In this document: positions 17,439 to 26,496 of the stretch, piece by piece | Layout of the letters: each line of letters starts with the position of its first letter | Position numbering within the stretch: the stretch's first letter is position 1 | Assembly (NCBI RefSeq): GCF_001424145.1 | Contig: NZ_LMQM01000013.1 | Coordinates: 210,976-274,975 of the forward strand | From: Chryseobacterium sp. Leaf404 | GTDB taxonomy: Bacteria; Bacteroidota; Bacteroidia; Flavobacteriales; Weeksellaceae | Direction: 5' to 3' | DNA length: 64,000 nt | The notes under the pieces: generated by a model | Seen by the model: only the letters and a program-made list of their open reading frames with translations | Told to the model about the DNA's origin: nothing | Database searches by the model: none | Made by a program: the position numbers and the translations under genes

Positions 17439-18017
17439 ATGCAGGATTTTTTATTATATCTGAATCTGGGATGGAAACACATTATTTCTCTGGATGCACT
17501 TGATCATCAACTGTTTGTACTGGCTTTAATCGCAATCTACTCTTATTCCGACTGGAAAAAAATTTTAGTTTTAATCACCGCTTTCACCATAGGGCATTCT
17601 GTTACCTTAGCTTTAAGCATTCTGGACATTGTGAGATTGCCTTCAGACTGGGTGGAATTTCTGATTCCTTTGACTATTATTCTGACGGCTTTGGGAAATA
17701 TTTTAATGAAAAACAAAAAGCAGTCGGGAAATAAAACCAATTATTATTTAGCCTTATTTTTCGGGCTGATTCACGGGTTAGGCTTTGCTAACACTGCAAG
17801 AGTAATGATTGCCAAAAGCCAGAGCATTGCTGTGCCACTTTTCGGTTTCAATGTAGGGCTTGAACTTGGGCAGATTGTGATTGTTGCAGGAATTTCAATT
17901 TTACTTTTTATCTTATTAAACCTATTTAAAGTAAACAAAAAAGACTGGATTCTTTTTGTATCGTCCGGCGTTTTTGCACTTTCACTCAAAATGACTTTAG
18001 AGAGGCTTCCGTTTTAA
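17439..18017 (+). CDS. HupE/UreJ-family membrane protein
   Basis: An integral membrane protein with about six helices. The HupE/UreJ hallmarks LDALDHQLFVLALIAIYS (near the N-terminus), FTIGHSVTLALS and GLIHGLGFA are all present; their His residues are thought to bind a transition metal such as nickel or cobalt. A TTG codon at 17406 would add 11 residues, but the ATG at 17439 gives the family's usual start (MQDFLLYLNLGWKHI), so I choose it. With no urease or hydrogenase genes nearby, a general metal or transport role is more likely. It precedes the M1 peptidase by 61 bp. Confidence 0.88.
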   Translation: MQDFLLYLNLGWKHIISLDALDHQLFVLALIAIYSYSDWKKILVLITAFTIGHSVTLALSILDIVRLPSDWVEFLIPLTIILTALGNILMKNKKQSGNKTNYYLALFFGLIHGLGFANTARVMIAKSQSIAVPLFGFNVGLELGQIVIVAGISILLFILLNLFKVNKKDWILFVSSGVFALSLKMTLERLPF

Positions 18018-18078
18018 TAATTTTTGTTGAAAACACAAACAGTTATTATTATATTTACAAATTCTTAATGCATAAGCT

Positions 18079-20460
18079 ATGAAACTCAAAATAACTGTAC
18101 TTGCTACCGCCATCTGTTCGGCTGCGTTTGCTCAGAATATTCAGAATAATCCGGGAAGCAACCACGGGAATAGGTTTGAACAGCTGGGTACCATTCTCCC
18201 TACTCCCAATATTTACCGCTCGGCATCAGGAGCTCCAGGTCACGGCTACTGGCAAAATAGGGCAGATTATGATATTACAGCTTATCTGGACGAAGACAAA
18301 CGAAATCTTAAAGGATCAGAAACTGTTACCTATCACAATAATTCACCAGACGATTTAGATTACATCTGGCTTCAGCTGGATGAAAACCAACAGTCTACCG
18401 TTAAAAAAGCAGATTATCAGTTTTCTTCTACCCTTCCGAAGGCAACCACTGATCAGCAGCTGAAAGTTTCAGAGCTTCCGGCGAAAGACAATGGCTACGG
18501 CGTAAATCTGGAGAAGGTGACCGATGCCAACGGAAATCCTCTAAAATACACGGTCAACAAAACGATGATGAGGATTGATCTTCCCAAAATTTTAAAGAAA
18601 GGTGAAAAATTTATCTTCAAAATAGACTGGAATTACAACATACCGAACCGGATGCAGATGGGCGGACGCGGCGGCTACGAAAACTTCGCAGAAGACGGAA
18701 ATGACCTTTACACCATCACACAATGGTATCCCAGAATGTGCGTGTACAGCGATTTTCAGGGGTGGCAGAACCATCAGTTTACAGGCCGCGGCGAGTTTGC
18801 TTTGGTTTTCGGAGATTTTAAAGTTAAAATGAATGTTCCTGCTGACCATCTGATTGGCGGAACGGGTGAATGTAAAAACTACAGCGAAGTGCTTACTCCA
18901 GCTCAGTATTCAAGATATCAGAAAGCAGAAACAGCTTCTGAGCCTGTGGAAATTGCCACTTTGGATGAAGCGAAAAAAGCAGAGAAAAATCATTCAAAGC
19001 AAAGAAAAACATGGGTTTTTGAGGCTAAAGATGTAAGAGATTTTGCATGGACTTCCTCAAGAAAATTTGTCTGGGACGGAATGAGAGTTACGATTCCTGA
19101 AAACAACAATAAAGTAATGGCGATGAGTTTTTACCCGAAAGAAGCTTATGGTTTATACAGAAAATTTTCTACTAAAGCTGTTGCTCATACCATTAAAACG
19201 TATTCAGAATTTACAATTCCTTATCCTTACCCTGTAGCTCAATCGATCGAAGCTTCCAACGGGATGGAATATCCGATGATCTGCTTTAATTACGGAAGAA
19301 CAGAGAAAGACGGCACGTATTCCGAAGCCATCAAAAACGGGATGATCGGCGTAATTATTCACGAAGTGGGTCACAACTTTTTCCCGATGATCATCAATTC
19401 AGACGAAAGACAGTGGAGCTGGATGGATGAAGGATTAAATACATTCACAGAATACCTAACAGAAGAAAAATGGGACAATAAATTCCCGTCTAGAAGAGGC
19501 CCGGCATGGACGATTGTAGATTACATGAAACTACCGAAAGATCAGTTGGAACCTATCATGAGTAATTCTGAAAACATTATTCAGTTTGGACCAAATGCCT
19601 ATGCAAAACCGGCTACAGGACTGAATATTCTACGTGAAACCATTATGGGAAGAGAACTTTTTGATAAAGCTTTTAAAACGTATGCCAAAAGATGGGCTTT
19701 TAAACATCCTGAGCCCGCAGATTTCTTCAGAACAATGGAAGATGCATCCGGTGAAGACCTCGACTGGTTCTGGAGAGGTTGGTTTTACGGAACTGATCCT
19801 GTAGACATTTCTATCGAAAAGGTGACGGTGGCAATTCCTGATTTTGATACGCCGCCAAGAGCTGCATCCGAAACCAAATATAAAGTGGAAGCTCCGATTC
19901 AGAATAAATATGATGATATCTCAAAAATCAGAAACCGTGAAGATAAAACCATCGTTTTTGAAGTTGAAAAAGACAAAGATCTTCAGGATTTTTATTACAG
20001 ATATGACCGCGGACAGGAAAAGGTAAATGTAGACAAAGAATACACTTCGAAATCGGACGGAAGTTCAAAACTTGAGAAAAATGATGTGGAAAGACTTAAA
20101 AACATCACCGCATATCAGATTGATTTTGCCAACAAAGGCGGTTTGGTAATGCCTTTAATTCTTGAATTTACTTTTGAAGACGGCACGAAATTAAAAGATA
20201 AGACATCAGCACAGATCTGGAGACAAAATGAACAGAAAGTTTCAAAAACGTTTTATTTTGCTAAAAAACTGAAGTCTGTACAGCTTGATCCATTAAGAGA
20301 AACGGCAGATATTGATACAGATAATAACTTCTGGAGTGCAGACAGCAGCACTGCTGAAACTTCAAAGTTCCAGATATTTAAACAGAATCAGCAAGGCCCA
20401 ACGAGAGGTGCAGGCAACGGAAAAGTAAATCCTATGCAGGCTGCGGGAAAGAAAAATTAA
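18079..20460 (+). CDS. M1-family zinc metallopeptidase
   Basis: A 793-residue secreted aminopeptidase-like enzyme. A signal peptide (ends AAFA) is followed by an N-terminal beta domain (ADYDITAYLDEDKRNLKGSE). The catalytic domain has H428-E-V-G-H432 and, 18 residues on, E451 in WMDEGLNTF, giving the gluzincin HExxH-x18-E pattern; the upstream exopeptidase-type motif is EASNGMEYP (GMEYP in place of GAMEN). The C-terminal region is beta-rich. It probably trims peptides in the periplasm. No T9SS domain was seen at the end (MQAAGKKN). It is the last gene of the HupE-M1 unit. Confidence 0.93.
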   Translation: MKLKITVLATAICSAAFAQNIQNNPGSNHGNRFEQLGTILPTPNIYRSASGAPGHGYWQNRADYDITAYLDEDKRNLKGSETVTYHNNSPDDLDYIWLQLDENQQSTVKKADYQFSSTLPKATTDQQLKVSELPAKDNGYGVNLEKVTDANGNPLKYTVNKTMMRIDLPKILKKGEKFIFKIDWNYNIPNRMQMGGRGGYENFAEDGNDLYTITQWYPRMCVYSDFQGWQNHQFTGRGEFALVFGDFKVKMNVPADHLIGGTGECKNYSEVLTPAQYSRYQKAETASEPVEIATLDEAKKAEKNHSKQRKTWVFEAKDVRDFAWTSSRKFVWDGMRVTIPENNNKVMAMSFYPKEAYGLYRKFSTKAVAHTIKTYSEFTIPYPYPVAQSIEASNGMEYPMICFNYGRTEKDGTYSEAIKNGMIGVIIHEVGHNFFPMIINSDERQWSWMDEGLNTFTEYLTEEKWDNKFPSRRGPAWTIVDYMKLPKDQLEPIMSNSENIIQFGPNAYAKPATGLNILRETIMGRELFDKAFKTYAKRWAFKHPEPADFFRTMEDASGEDLDWFWRGWFYGTDPVDISIEKVTVAIPDFDTPPRAASETKYKVEAPIQNKYDDISKIRNREDKTIVFEVEKDKDLQDFYYRYDRGQEKVNVDKEYTSKSDGSSKLEKNDVERLKNITAYQIDFANKGGLVMPLILEFTFEDGTKLKDKTSAQIWRQNEQKVSKTFYFAKKLKSVQLDPLRETADIDTDNNFWSADSSTAETSKFQIFKQNQQGPTRGAGNGKVNPMQAAGKKN

Positions 20461-20476
20461 GTTTTTTTTAAAATAT

Positions 20477-20519
20477 AAAACAGCTTCGGCGGACTGCAAA
20501 AGTCCGCCGAAGCTGTTTT
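20477..20519. terminator. strong bidirectional terminator after the M1 peptidase
   Basis: A perfect 19-bp stem (20477-20495 with 20501-20519) and a 5-base loop. Its flanks are AAAA and TTTT, so it can stop transcription in both directions, between the M1 gene and the convergent HxlR gene. Confidence 0.95.
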
Positions 20520-20576
20520 TAATGAATTTAAGATTTTACAAATGCTTTGTATTAAAAACTCATTCCACAGAAATGT

Positions 20577-20948
20577 TTATTCTGCCATATTATACTTTTG
20601 CTCCATATCGTTATAAGCCCAGTCTGCCATTGCATCAATTACTGGGGCAAGTTTTTTTCCGGCATCACTTAAACTGTAAGTAACATGAGGAGGAACAACC
20701 GGTTTTGCTGTTCGGATGATCAATCCGTCACTTTCTAACTGCTTCAAATGCTGTATCAACATTTTTTCTGTCACGGCTGGGATTGCTCTTTTCAATTCAC
20801 TATATCTTTTCTCCCCTGCCGATAACTGAAATAAACTAATCGGCTTCCAAAAACCTGCTATTTTTTCCATAACATACATTACAGGGCATTGATCCAGCAG
20901 ATTTTTTCTGTTTTCCTGAATGGTTGAATTTTCTTTAATTGCAGTCAT
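20577..20948 (-). CDS. HxlR-family transcriptional regulator
   Basis: A 123-residue winged-helix regulator. HxlR features are the Cys of DQCPVMYVMEKIAGFWKP, KRYSELKRAIPAVTEKML (recognition helix), LIQHLKQLESDGLI, and the wing PPHVTYSLSDAGKKL. The single N-terminal Cys is the redox or electrophile sensor in several members of this family. It is divergently transcribed from an NmrA-like oxidoreductase, the classic layout for a regulator and its target. Confidence 0.93.
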   Translation of the reverse strand: MTAIKENSTIQENRKNLLDQCPVMYVMEKIAGFWKPISLFQLSAGEKRYSELKRAIPAVTEKMLIQHLKQLESDGLIIRTAKPVVPPHVTYSLSDAGKKLAPVIDAMADWAYNDMEQKYNMAE

Positions 20949-20966
20949 AACGTTACATACTTTAGG

Positions 20967-21005
20967 GTAAGTACTTGTATAAAAGTAAGTACAAATATAA
21001 CTTTG
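20967..21005 (+). promoter_or_regulatory. NmrA-like gene promoter with repeated GTAAGTAC half-sites
   Basis: A Bacteroidota promoter reads TTG (20975-20977), 20 bases, then TAacTTTG (20998-21005). Two identical octamers GTAAGTAC lie at 20967-20974 and 20985-20992, 18 bp apart. One lies just upstream of the -33 box and the other sits between the boxes. They also lie in front of the divergent HxlR gene. This makes them good candidates for the HxlR operator. Confidence 0.65.
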
Positions 21006-21044
21006 TTCTCAGAAATATCAACAAAAAAAATAAATATTTTACTT

Positions 21045-21929
21045 ATGAAAATTACTATCACAGGCTCATTAGGAAATGTAGCAAAGCCATTAGCCCAACA
21101 TCTGATTACCGAAGGTCACGAAATTACCGTAATCACCAGCAATGAAAATAAGAGAAATGAAATTGAAGTTTTAGGTGCTAGTGCTGCGATTGGCTCTATC
21201 ACAGATGTAGTTTTTTTAAAAGAAGCTTTCCGCGGAGCCGATGCAGTTTTTCTCATTACTCCTCCAATGGTTGATGCAACAGACATCATCAAAAAAACTA
21301 TCGTTATAGGTACAAAATATGCAGAAGCAGTTGCAGAAACCAAAGTTAAGAGATTGGTCATGCTGAGCAGCGTTGGTGCAGATTCTCCGGTTGACAACGG
21401 TCCTATTGCAGGCCTTCATCATATTGAGCAGATATACAGTAATCTTGAAAATGTTTCGTCTACTTTTCTGAGAGCAGGAAATTTTTATATTAATTTCTAC
21501 AATGACATTCCCTTAATAAAAAATGCAGGAATCATCGGTTCTAATTATCCTGCACAGGTTAAAGTTCCTTTGGTTCATCCCAAAGATATTGCAAAAGCTG
21601 CCGCTGAAGAACTGGCAAAAATATCGAGTGATCAGAAAATCCGTTATGTGGTAAGCGACAACCGTGAAGCTGGGGATGTTGCTGAAGTTTTAGGAAATGC
21701 TGTTGGAAAATCAGACTTGCCTTGGGTAGAAATGACTGATGCGCAGATTTATGAAGCAATGTCTCAGTCCGGACTTCCAACAGAGATGGCAAAGCTGTAC
21801 GAAGAAATGGGAAGAGGGATCAGAACCGGTGTGGTGCAGAAAGATTTTATCGCGAATGGTTCTCCTGCAGCTGGCAATGTGAAACTGGAGGATTTTGCAC
21901 AAGAGTTTGCGGAAAAGTTTAATTCTTAG
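21045..21929 (+). CDS. NmrA-like NAD(P)-binding oxidoreductase
   Basis: An atypical short-chain dehydrogenase of the NmrA type, about 294 residues. The Rossmann N-terminus is MKITITGSLGNVAKPLA, with GSLGNV in place of GxTGxxG. ADAVFLITPP and VKRLVMLSSVGADS follow. Related proteins are quinone reductases or NADPH sensors. The reading frame is open from a TTG at 21003, but the ATG at 21045 gives the Rossmann strand directly and leaves a leader after the promoter, so it is the likely start. It is probably repressed by the divergent HxlR protein and induced by quinones or electrophiles (inference from known HxlR-NmrA pairs). Confidence 0.88.
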   Translation: MKITITGSLGNVAKPLAQHLITEGHEITVITSNENKRNEIEVLGASAAIGSITDVVFLKEAFRGADAVFLITPPMVDATDIIKKTIVIGTKYAEAVAETKVKRLVMLSSVGADSPVDNGPIAGLHHIEQIYSNLENVSSTFLRAGNFYINFYNDIPLIKNAGIIGSNYPAQVKVPLVHPKDIAKAAAEELAKISSDQKIRYVVSDNREAGDVAEVLGNAVGKSDLPWVEMTDAQIYEAMSQSGLPTEMAKLYEEMGRGIRTGVVQKDFIANGSPAAGNVKLEDFAQEFAEKFNS

Positions 21930-21988
21930 ATCTTTTAAATCAAATTTTTAATTAAAATTTTTAATCCGGTTTTAGAATTTAAAAACAC

Positions 21989-22015
21989 AATCGGCGAGTC
22001 ACAGGCCCGCCGATT
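21989..22015. terminator. bidirectional terminator between convergent genes
   Basis: AATCGGCG (21989-21996) pairs with CGCCGATT (22008-22015). TTTTATTT follows on the plus strand and TGTTTTTAAA on the minus strand. Confidence 0.8.
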
Positions 22016-22084
22016 TTATTTCTTTATCATATTTTTGACAGAATTTTATCATACTCTCTGTTATTTTCAGTCGGCACTTGTATT

Positions 22085-23362
22085 TTATTTCTTTAAAATT
22101 GGGTTCAATATCTTGAGATTTCCGTCAATCTTTTCTTTGATTTTTAAACCTAAAATCTCCGCGACCAATGGATAGACATTTACATTTTCAAATTCATTTA
22201 TTTTTTGATTATTTTTAAATGCCGGGCCCCACGCAAAGAATGTTGCCTTCATTTCAGGAACCTGTTTTGGGTCGTAGCCATGTTTTCCAACCGATGTTTT
22301 CTGATTTTTCTCTAAAAAAACTTTCGGAGCTTTGGGAACCAGTAAAATCTGTCCGATTCTGTTGTAGCGGTCATCTCTAGTCGCGAAATGCAGATATTTT
22401 GGCAATTTTTTATCTAAATAAACTTCGTAATCTGAAGATTTCTGCGCTTTCAGTTCTTTATACACCCTTTTCACCTCAGCAGGATTTTTCACATAAACCC
22501 TCAGCAAAGTCTGAGAATTATAAAAATCAAATCTGTTTTTATCAAATAACATCTGAGGAATTTCCAAAGGGTTCCCGCCATCCACCTGAATCATTCCATG
22601 ATCGGAAACGAAGATAAAATTCACATCTTTCAAACCTAAATCTTTCACTTTCTGAACTAAATCACCAATCGCTGCGTCTACCAGCTGAACTGCCACTTCT
22701 GCCTCTTTCGCTTCAGGACCGAAATGATGACCTGCCCCATCCACTTCAGGGAAATATATGGAAATAAAATGCGGTCTTTGATCTTCAGGCAGTTTCAGCC
22801 AACTGATGACTTTTTCTACTTTTTCTGAAGGTGTAAATTTCTCGTGATATGGATAATAATACGTTGGCCTTTTTTCTCCAGCTTCGCTCGCAGAACCCAC
22901 CCACTGCATCGAAGCGCTTACCATACCATGTTTTTCTGCAAGTGCCCAAAGCGGAGTTCCGCCGTACCATTTCCCGTCTTCTACAATTTCTTTTTTGTTC
23001 ATGGCGTAGTTTTTCTGCCATTTGTAATCGTGGAAAAAATTATCAATTAAGCCGTGATGTGAAGGATATAACCCCGTAACTAGACTCCAATGGTTTGGGA
23101 AAGTAATACTGGGATAACTTGGAATCATAGCTTTAGCCTGAATGCCTTCATTTGAAAATTTCAAAAGATTCTTCGCATCGTATTTTTCAGCATAATCATA
23201 TCTGAAACCGTCTGCAGAAATCATAATCACGTAAGGCTTTGACTTTGCATCAGTATTGTTGAATCTATTGGGTATAATAATTTGTGCAGTATCAATTTTT
23301 GTTATTTGAGCAAAAATGGTCAAAGAAAAAATCAATAGCAATAATGGTAATCTTAGCAGCAT
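22085..23362 (-). CDS. secreted alkaline-phosphatase-superfamily phosphodiesterase (NPP type)
   Basis: A 425-residue enzyme of the ectonucleotide pyrophosphatase/phosphodiesterase group. A signal peptide (ends TIFAQ) leads into YVIMISADGFRYDYAEKY (metal Asp) and SYPSITFPNHWSLVTGLYP, which carries the Thr nucleophile. EVDGAGHHFGPE and FIFVSDHGMIQV supply further metal-binding Asp/His. It would hydrolyse nucleotide or phospholipid diesters outside the cytoplasm. Length is normal. A TAacTTTG element at 23379-23386 (minus strand) is a likely -7 box 17 bp from the start. Confidence 0.93.
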   Translation of the reverse strand: MLLRLPLLLLIFSLTIFAQITKIDTAQIIIPNRFNNTDAKSKPYVIMISADGFRYDYAEKYDAKNLLKFSNEGIQAKAMIPSYPSITFPNHWSLVTGLYPSHHGLIDNFFHDYKWQKNYAMNKKEIVEDGKWYGGTPLWALAEKHGMVSASMQWVGSASEAGEKRPTYYYPYHEKFTPSEKVEKVISWLKLPEDQRPHFISIYFPEVDGAGHHFGPEAKEAEVAVQLVDAAIGDLVQKVKDLGLKDVNFIFVSDHGMIQVDGGNPLEIPQMLFDKNRFDFYNSQTLLRVYVKNPAEVKRVYKELKAQKSSDYEVYLDKKLPKYLHFATRDDRYNRIGQILLVPKAPKVFLEKNQKTSVGKHGYDPKQVPEMKATFFAWGPAFKNNQKINEFENVNVYPLVAEILGLKIKEKIDGNLKILNPILKK

Positions 23363-23530
23363 TATTTAAAATTTTCGGCAAAGTTACTTTCTGTATTTAT
23401 GAAAGAAAAGTTTTATTGATTAAAATAATTTTAAATATTATTTCTAATTTTCACTCATCTTAAAATTCATCCGTTATAAACGAAAAAGTGCTCATTAATT
23501 TAATGAACACAACTACAATGTTTACTTTTA

Positions 23531-24037
23531 TTAAAATTCAATCGAATTTGTCTCTAATTTATTAATTTTTCTTTGCTTAATAATCTGATAAACAGAACCT
23601 ACAATAAAAAGTATAAAAATAATAAGCAAGGTTTTACTAATCAGAGGATCATTGATGTCTTTCGCTAAGGGATGCCCAAACGGAACTCTGGTAAGTGTTT
23701 CATTGACGGTGGGAAGCATTGACAAAAGAAAACTGAAAGCCATGAGAAAATTTTCAAAATAGCGTGCTTTATTATTTCCTCCTTTTTTGCTGTGAAGAAA
23801 AAATGCAACCGTTACAAGAATCAAAATCATTAGTGAAAGTGCATGTCCTGCATTAAAACCACCATGTTTAGAAATTCCTAATGCCGTAAGCGAAGTAATA
23901 ATGGTAAAATAAAAGTATAACTTACCTGTAATATGTTTCAAATTAATTTTACCGTATCTGATAAATGATATTAGCGCTGATAAAATGGCAACAACGCCAA
24001 TCACTGTGTGAAAAATCCCTAAGTTTGATAGTCCCAT
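23531..24037 (-). CDS. predicted membrane protein
   Basis: A 168-residue integral membrane protein with about five hydrophobic helices, starting MGLSNLGIFHTVIGVVAILSA. GKLYFYFTIITSLTALGISKHGGFNAGHALS contains His residues within helices, as in DUF2306-like or heme-interacting small membrane proteins. It lies 104 bp downstream of an AraC regulator on the same strand and may be its target. The function is not known. A hairpin-like sequence follows near 23489-23512. Confidence 0.75.
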   Translation of the reverse strand: MGLSNLGIFHTVIGVVAILSALISFIRYGKINLKHITGKLYFYFTIITSLTALGISKHGGFNAGHALSLMILILVTVAFFLHSKKGGNNKARYFENFLMAFSFLLSMLPTVNETLTRVPFGHPLAKDINDPLISKTLLIIFILFIVGSVYQIIKQRKINKLETNSIEF

Positions 24038-24141
24038 TTTAGTATTTTTTTAATTTGTTTTGTTATTATAAAATTGCTTGTTAAGATTAACGCTGCAAAA
24101 TTGTGACAGATTAAAAAAAAGGACTTTGCAAATCAGCTCAA

Positions 24142-24996
24142 TTATTTATCTTTTTGGTTCAAACGGTATTTTTTAGGTGAAATACTATACTTTTCGGTGA
24201 AACTTCTGGTGAAATTAGCGATGTCATTGAATCCGCATTCGAAGGCAATTTCAGAAATACGTTCATCAGAAACCGAAAGTAATTCGGCAGCTTTTTCAAG
24301 CTTTTTGGTCTTCATATAATTGGCGGGAGTATCATTGTAAAGCTTTGCAAATTCTCGTTTAAAAGATGAAACACTAAGATTATTATGATGTGCAAGTTCG
24401 TCAATCGTTAACTGTGAAAACAGATGAGCTTCAATAATTTGTTTAAAAGTATAAGTAGTTGGCGAAAAAAGCTGTGATAATATAACTTGTATGGCTTCTA
24501 CATTGCTTGTTTGTGAAAGTAAAAGTATAATTTCCTTTAATTTCAGAACTAAAATATCTTCATTGACCAACGAAGGATTTTCAAAATAAAACAGTAATCC
24601 TTCAATATATTTTTGAATTAAAAAATCATTGTTTATTTTCTCAATTGATTTATTTGAAACTATTTTTTTTTGTGACTTAAGTAGTAAAGGTAATTCTTTA
24701 TCGTAAATTTTCTTGAGTATATCAGGATGAAAATTAATAATCACAATTTCATTACTGCTTTCTAAGCCTTCATTACTTATTTGTTTATCGGAGTTTATAC
24801 AATTTTGGAATAACGAATGTTTTCCCGGGAGATTTATTTTTTCATCGTCCAGTCTGTATTGTATTTCACCTTCCAGCATGTATAAAAAACAGGCATTATC
24901 CGTAATAGGAAAATCAAATTTAAAAGGTGATTTTATAACCAGTTTGTGCAATAAAGGTTTTCCGAATAAATCATATTTTTTGTGGTCGATAATCAT
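24142..24996 (-). CDS. AraC-family transcriptional regulator
   Basis: A 284-residue regulator. The N-terminal part (1-170) is a cupin-like sensing domain (NACFLYMLEGEIQYRLDDE). The C-terminal AraC/XylS DNA-binding domain (about 185-282) has LTIDELAHHNNLSVSSFKR, the linker FAKLYNDTPANYMKTKKL and the second helix-turn-helix SEIAFECGFNDIANFTRSF. It ends in KYSISPKKYR, a standard AraC ending. The adjacent membrane-protein gene downstream is a plausible target. Confidence 0.92.
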   Translation of the reverse strand: MIIDHKKYDLFGKPLLHKLVIKSPFKFDFPITDNACFLYMLEGEIQYRLDDEKINLPGKHSLFQNCINSDKQISNEGLESSNEIVIINFHPDILKKIYDKELPLLLKSQKKIVSNKSIEKINNDFLIQKYIEGLLFYFENPSLVNEDILVLKLKEIILLLSQTSNVEAIQVILSQLFSPTTYTFKQIIEAHLFSQLTIDELAHHNNLSVSSFKREFAKLYNDTPANYMKTKKLEKAAELLSVSDERISEIAFECGFNDIANFTRSFTEKYSISPKKYRLNQKDK

Positions 24997-25158
24997 AATC
25001 TATAATAAGTTTTATCTTGTAAATTTTATAAAAAATCCAGCACGCATGTTTGAGTAAATTTATCGAAATACTTCTAATCATAAAACTTCTTGATGATTCA
25101 TATCTTGAAGAAGTGCGATTTTACTTTACTAAGCCAGTATTTAGTTTTTTTATGATAA

Positions 25159-25190
25159 AAATCCTGAAAACTTTACAGCTTCCAGGATTT
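25159..25190 (-). terminator. terminator at the end of the redox operon
   Basis: AAATCCTG (25159-25166) pairs with CAGGATTT (25183-25190). On the minus strand it is followed by TTATCATAAAAAAAC, so the U-tract is weak. Confidence 0.55.
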
Positions 25191-25216
25191 TATAATTCAG
25201 ATTAATTACTTTAAAT

Positions 25217-25963
25217 TTATTCTTTAATCAATTTCTCGAAGGTTTGGCTTCCATCTTTCATCAGAATTTCAATGTAGTAGCTTCCGGATTTGAAATCAGA
25301 AATATTGATGTTTTCTAAGTTTTTGTGTACTTCCTTAACTTTTCTTCCTGTTGAATCAAAAATTTCTAAGGAAGTGATTTTTTCAGGGTTTTTAAAACCA
25401 AAACTTTCCTTTGCAGGATTAGGATATAGAACATTTTTTTTGCTCTCTGCAGCTAGATCGGATGTGGCCAATACTCCTGCCATCGTTAGAGATGCGTATC
25501 CACGGGTACCGGCACTGTGATAGGCGATTCCTGTTCCTCCACCCGTTCTGGCGTAGAAAATACTGATGGTTCCCGCAGCATTTGGGATGGCAAAATCGCC
25601 TGCTCCGCCAGCGAGTGATCTTGTAGCTAACACGGTCCGTGTGCTTCCTGAGACGGTATTCGATGTTTCTGTCCAGTCTTGTGATGGGTCTGGAGAGGGA
25701 GCTGTAAATCCTCCAAAAGTATAATCTCTGTTTGCTGATGAATTGTAGATAAATCCGTCTGCACCACTCGCCATTCCGGAGTTTCCGAAACCAATTCCCA
25801 TCATAGAATTGCTGTCGCCAATTAAAGTAATGGTAGCTGTAGAAGCATTGGTGTCTAACTTAACGGTCATAGCCGCCGCAGTTAAATTAACTGTACCTGA
25901 CGAAAACTGAGCCTGAGCTACTGTTGCCAGTACCAAGCCCGAAATGAGTAAAATTTTCTTCAT
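25217..25963 (-). CDS. T9SS-secreted DOMON-like (putative heme b) protein
   Basis: A 248-residue protein secreted by the type IX system. The signal peptide ends VAQAQ. The middle domain (about 22-165) has the layout of a DOMON domain: M54/M55 in SMMGIGFGN, an acidic GADGFIY strand, DWTET, TRTVLATRSLAG, FYAR and H149 in AYHSAGTRG. In DOMON cytochromes a Met and a His in these positions bind heme b; binding is inferred here. The end (VLYPNPAKESF to LIKE) is a T9SS type A sorting domain, so the protein is exported and probably attached to the cell surface. It is the last gene of the operon, next to a c-type cytochrome, which supports an electron-transfer role. Confidence 0.75.
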   Translation of the reverse strand: MKKILLISGLVLATVAQAQFSSGTVNLTAAAMTVKLDTNASTATITLIGDSNSMMGIGFGNSGMASGADGFIYNSSANRDYTFGGFTAPSPDPSQDWTETSNTVSGSTRTVLATRSLAGGAGDFAIPNAAGTISIFYARTGGGTGIAYHSAGTRGYASLTMAGVLATSDLAAESKKNVLYPNPAKESFGFKNPEKITSLEIFDSTGRKVKEVHKNLENINISDFKSGSYYIEILMKDGSQTFEKLIKE

Positions 25964-25968
25964 ATATT

Positions 25969-26496
25969 TTAATTTTTTAAAAGGTTGATAATTTCTTTAT
26001 TGTCGGTTTTCAGCGCGTATTCAAAAGGCGTCATTCCCATTGAATCCTTCACTGTTTTATCTGCATTATGCTTCAGCAGTATCTGTACAAGTTCTGTATT
26101 TCCTGCTTTTACAGCCCAGAAAAGCGGCGTTGTACCTGTAGAATCTGCTATGTTTGGGTCTGCCTTTTTATTTAACAGATGTTCTGCCAGCACTTTATTG
26201 TATCTGAATGAAAGACCAGCCAGAGCTGTCCCTTCGTTGCTTTTGTAGTTAAGGTCTTTTACGTTGTCTATCAAATATTTAGCCACCTCAATATTGCCGC
26301 GGTAGCAAGCTAAAATTAAAGGAGAAAAACCGTTTTCATTTGTCTCGTTGATAATATCCGGATTACTTTTCATTAATTCTTTTACATCCGCTACGGTTCC
26401 GCTTCTTGCAACATCAAATATCGATTTTGATTTTTCCTGAGCTGCCACTGAAGTGAAACTCAGAAAGAAGCTAAGTATTAAAGCCAGTTTTTTCAT
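25969..26496 (-). CDS. ankyrin-repeat protein, secreted
   Basis: A 175-residue protein with a signal peptide (ends SVAAQ) and about four ankyrin repeats from residue 25 on (ENGFSPLILACYRGNIEVAKYL, STGTTPLFWAVKAGNTELV, SMGMTPFEYALKTDNKEII). The position suggests a periplasmic protein-binding partner. Its ATG overlaps the YceI stop (TAATG, sharing base 26496), so translation is coupled. Ankyrin proteins of this kind are known beside bacterial catalases and redox enzymes. Confidence 0.9.
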   Translation of the reverse strand: MKKLALILSFFLSFTSVAAQEKSKSIFDVARSGTVADVKELMKSNPDIINETNENGFSPLILACYRGNIEVAKYLIDNVKDLNYKSNEGTALAGLSFRYNKVLAEHLLNKKADPNIADSTGTTPLFWAVKAGNTELVQILLKHNADKTVKDSMGMTPFEYALKTDNKEIINLLKN

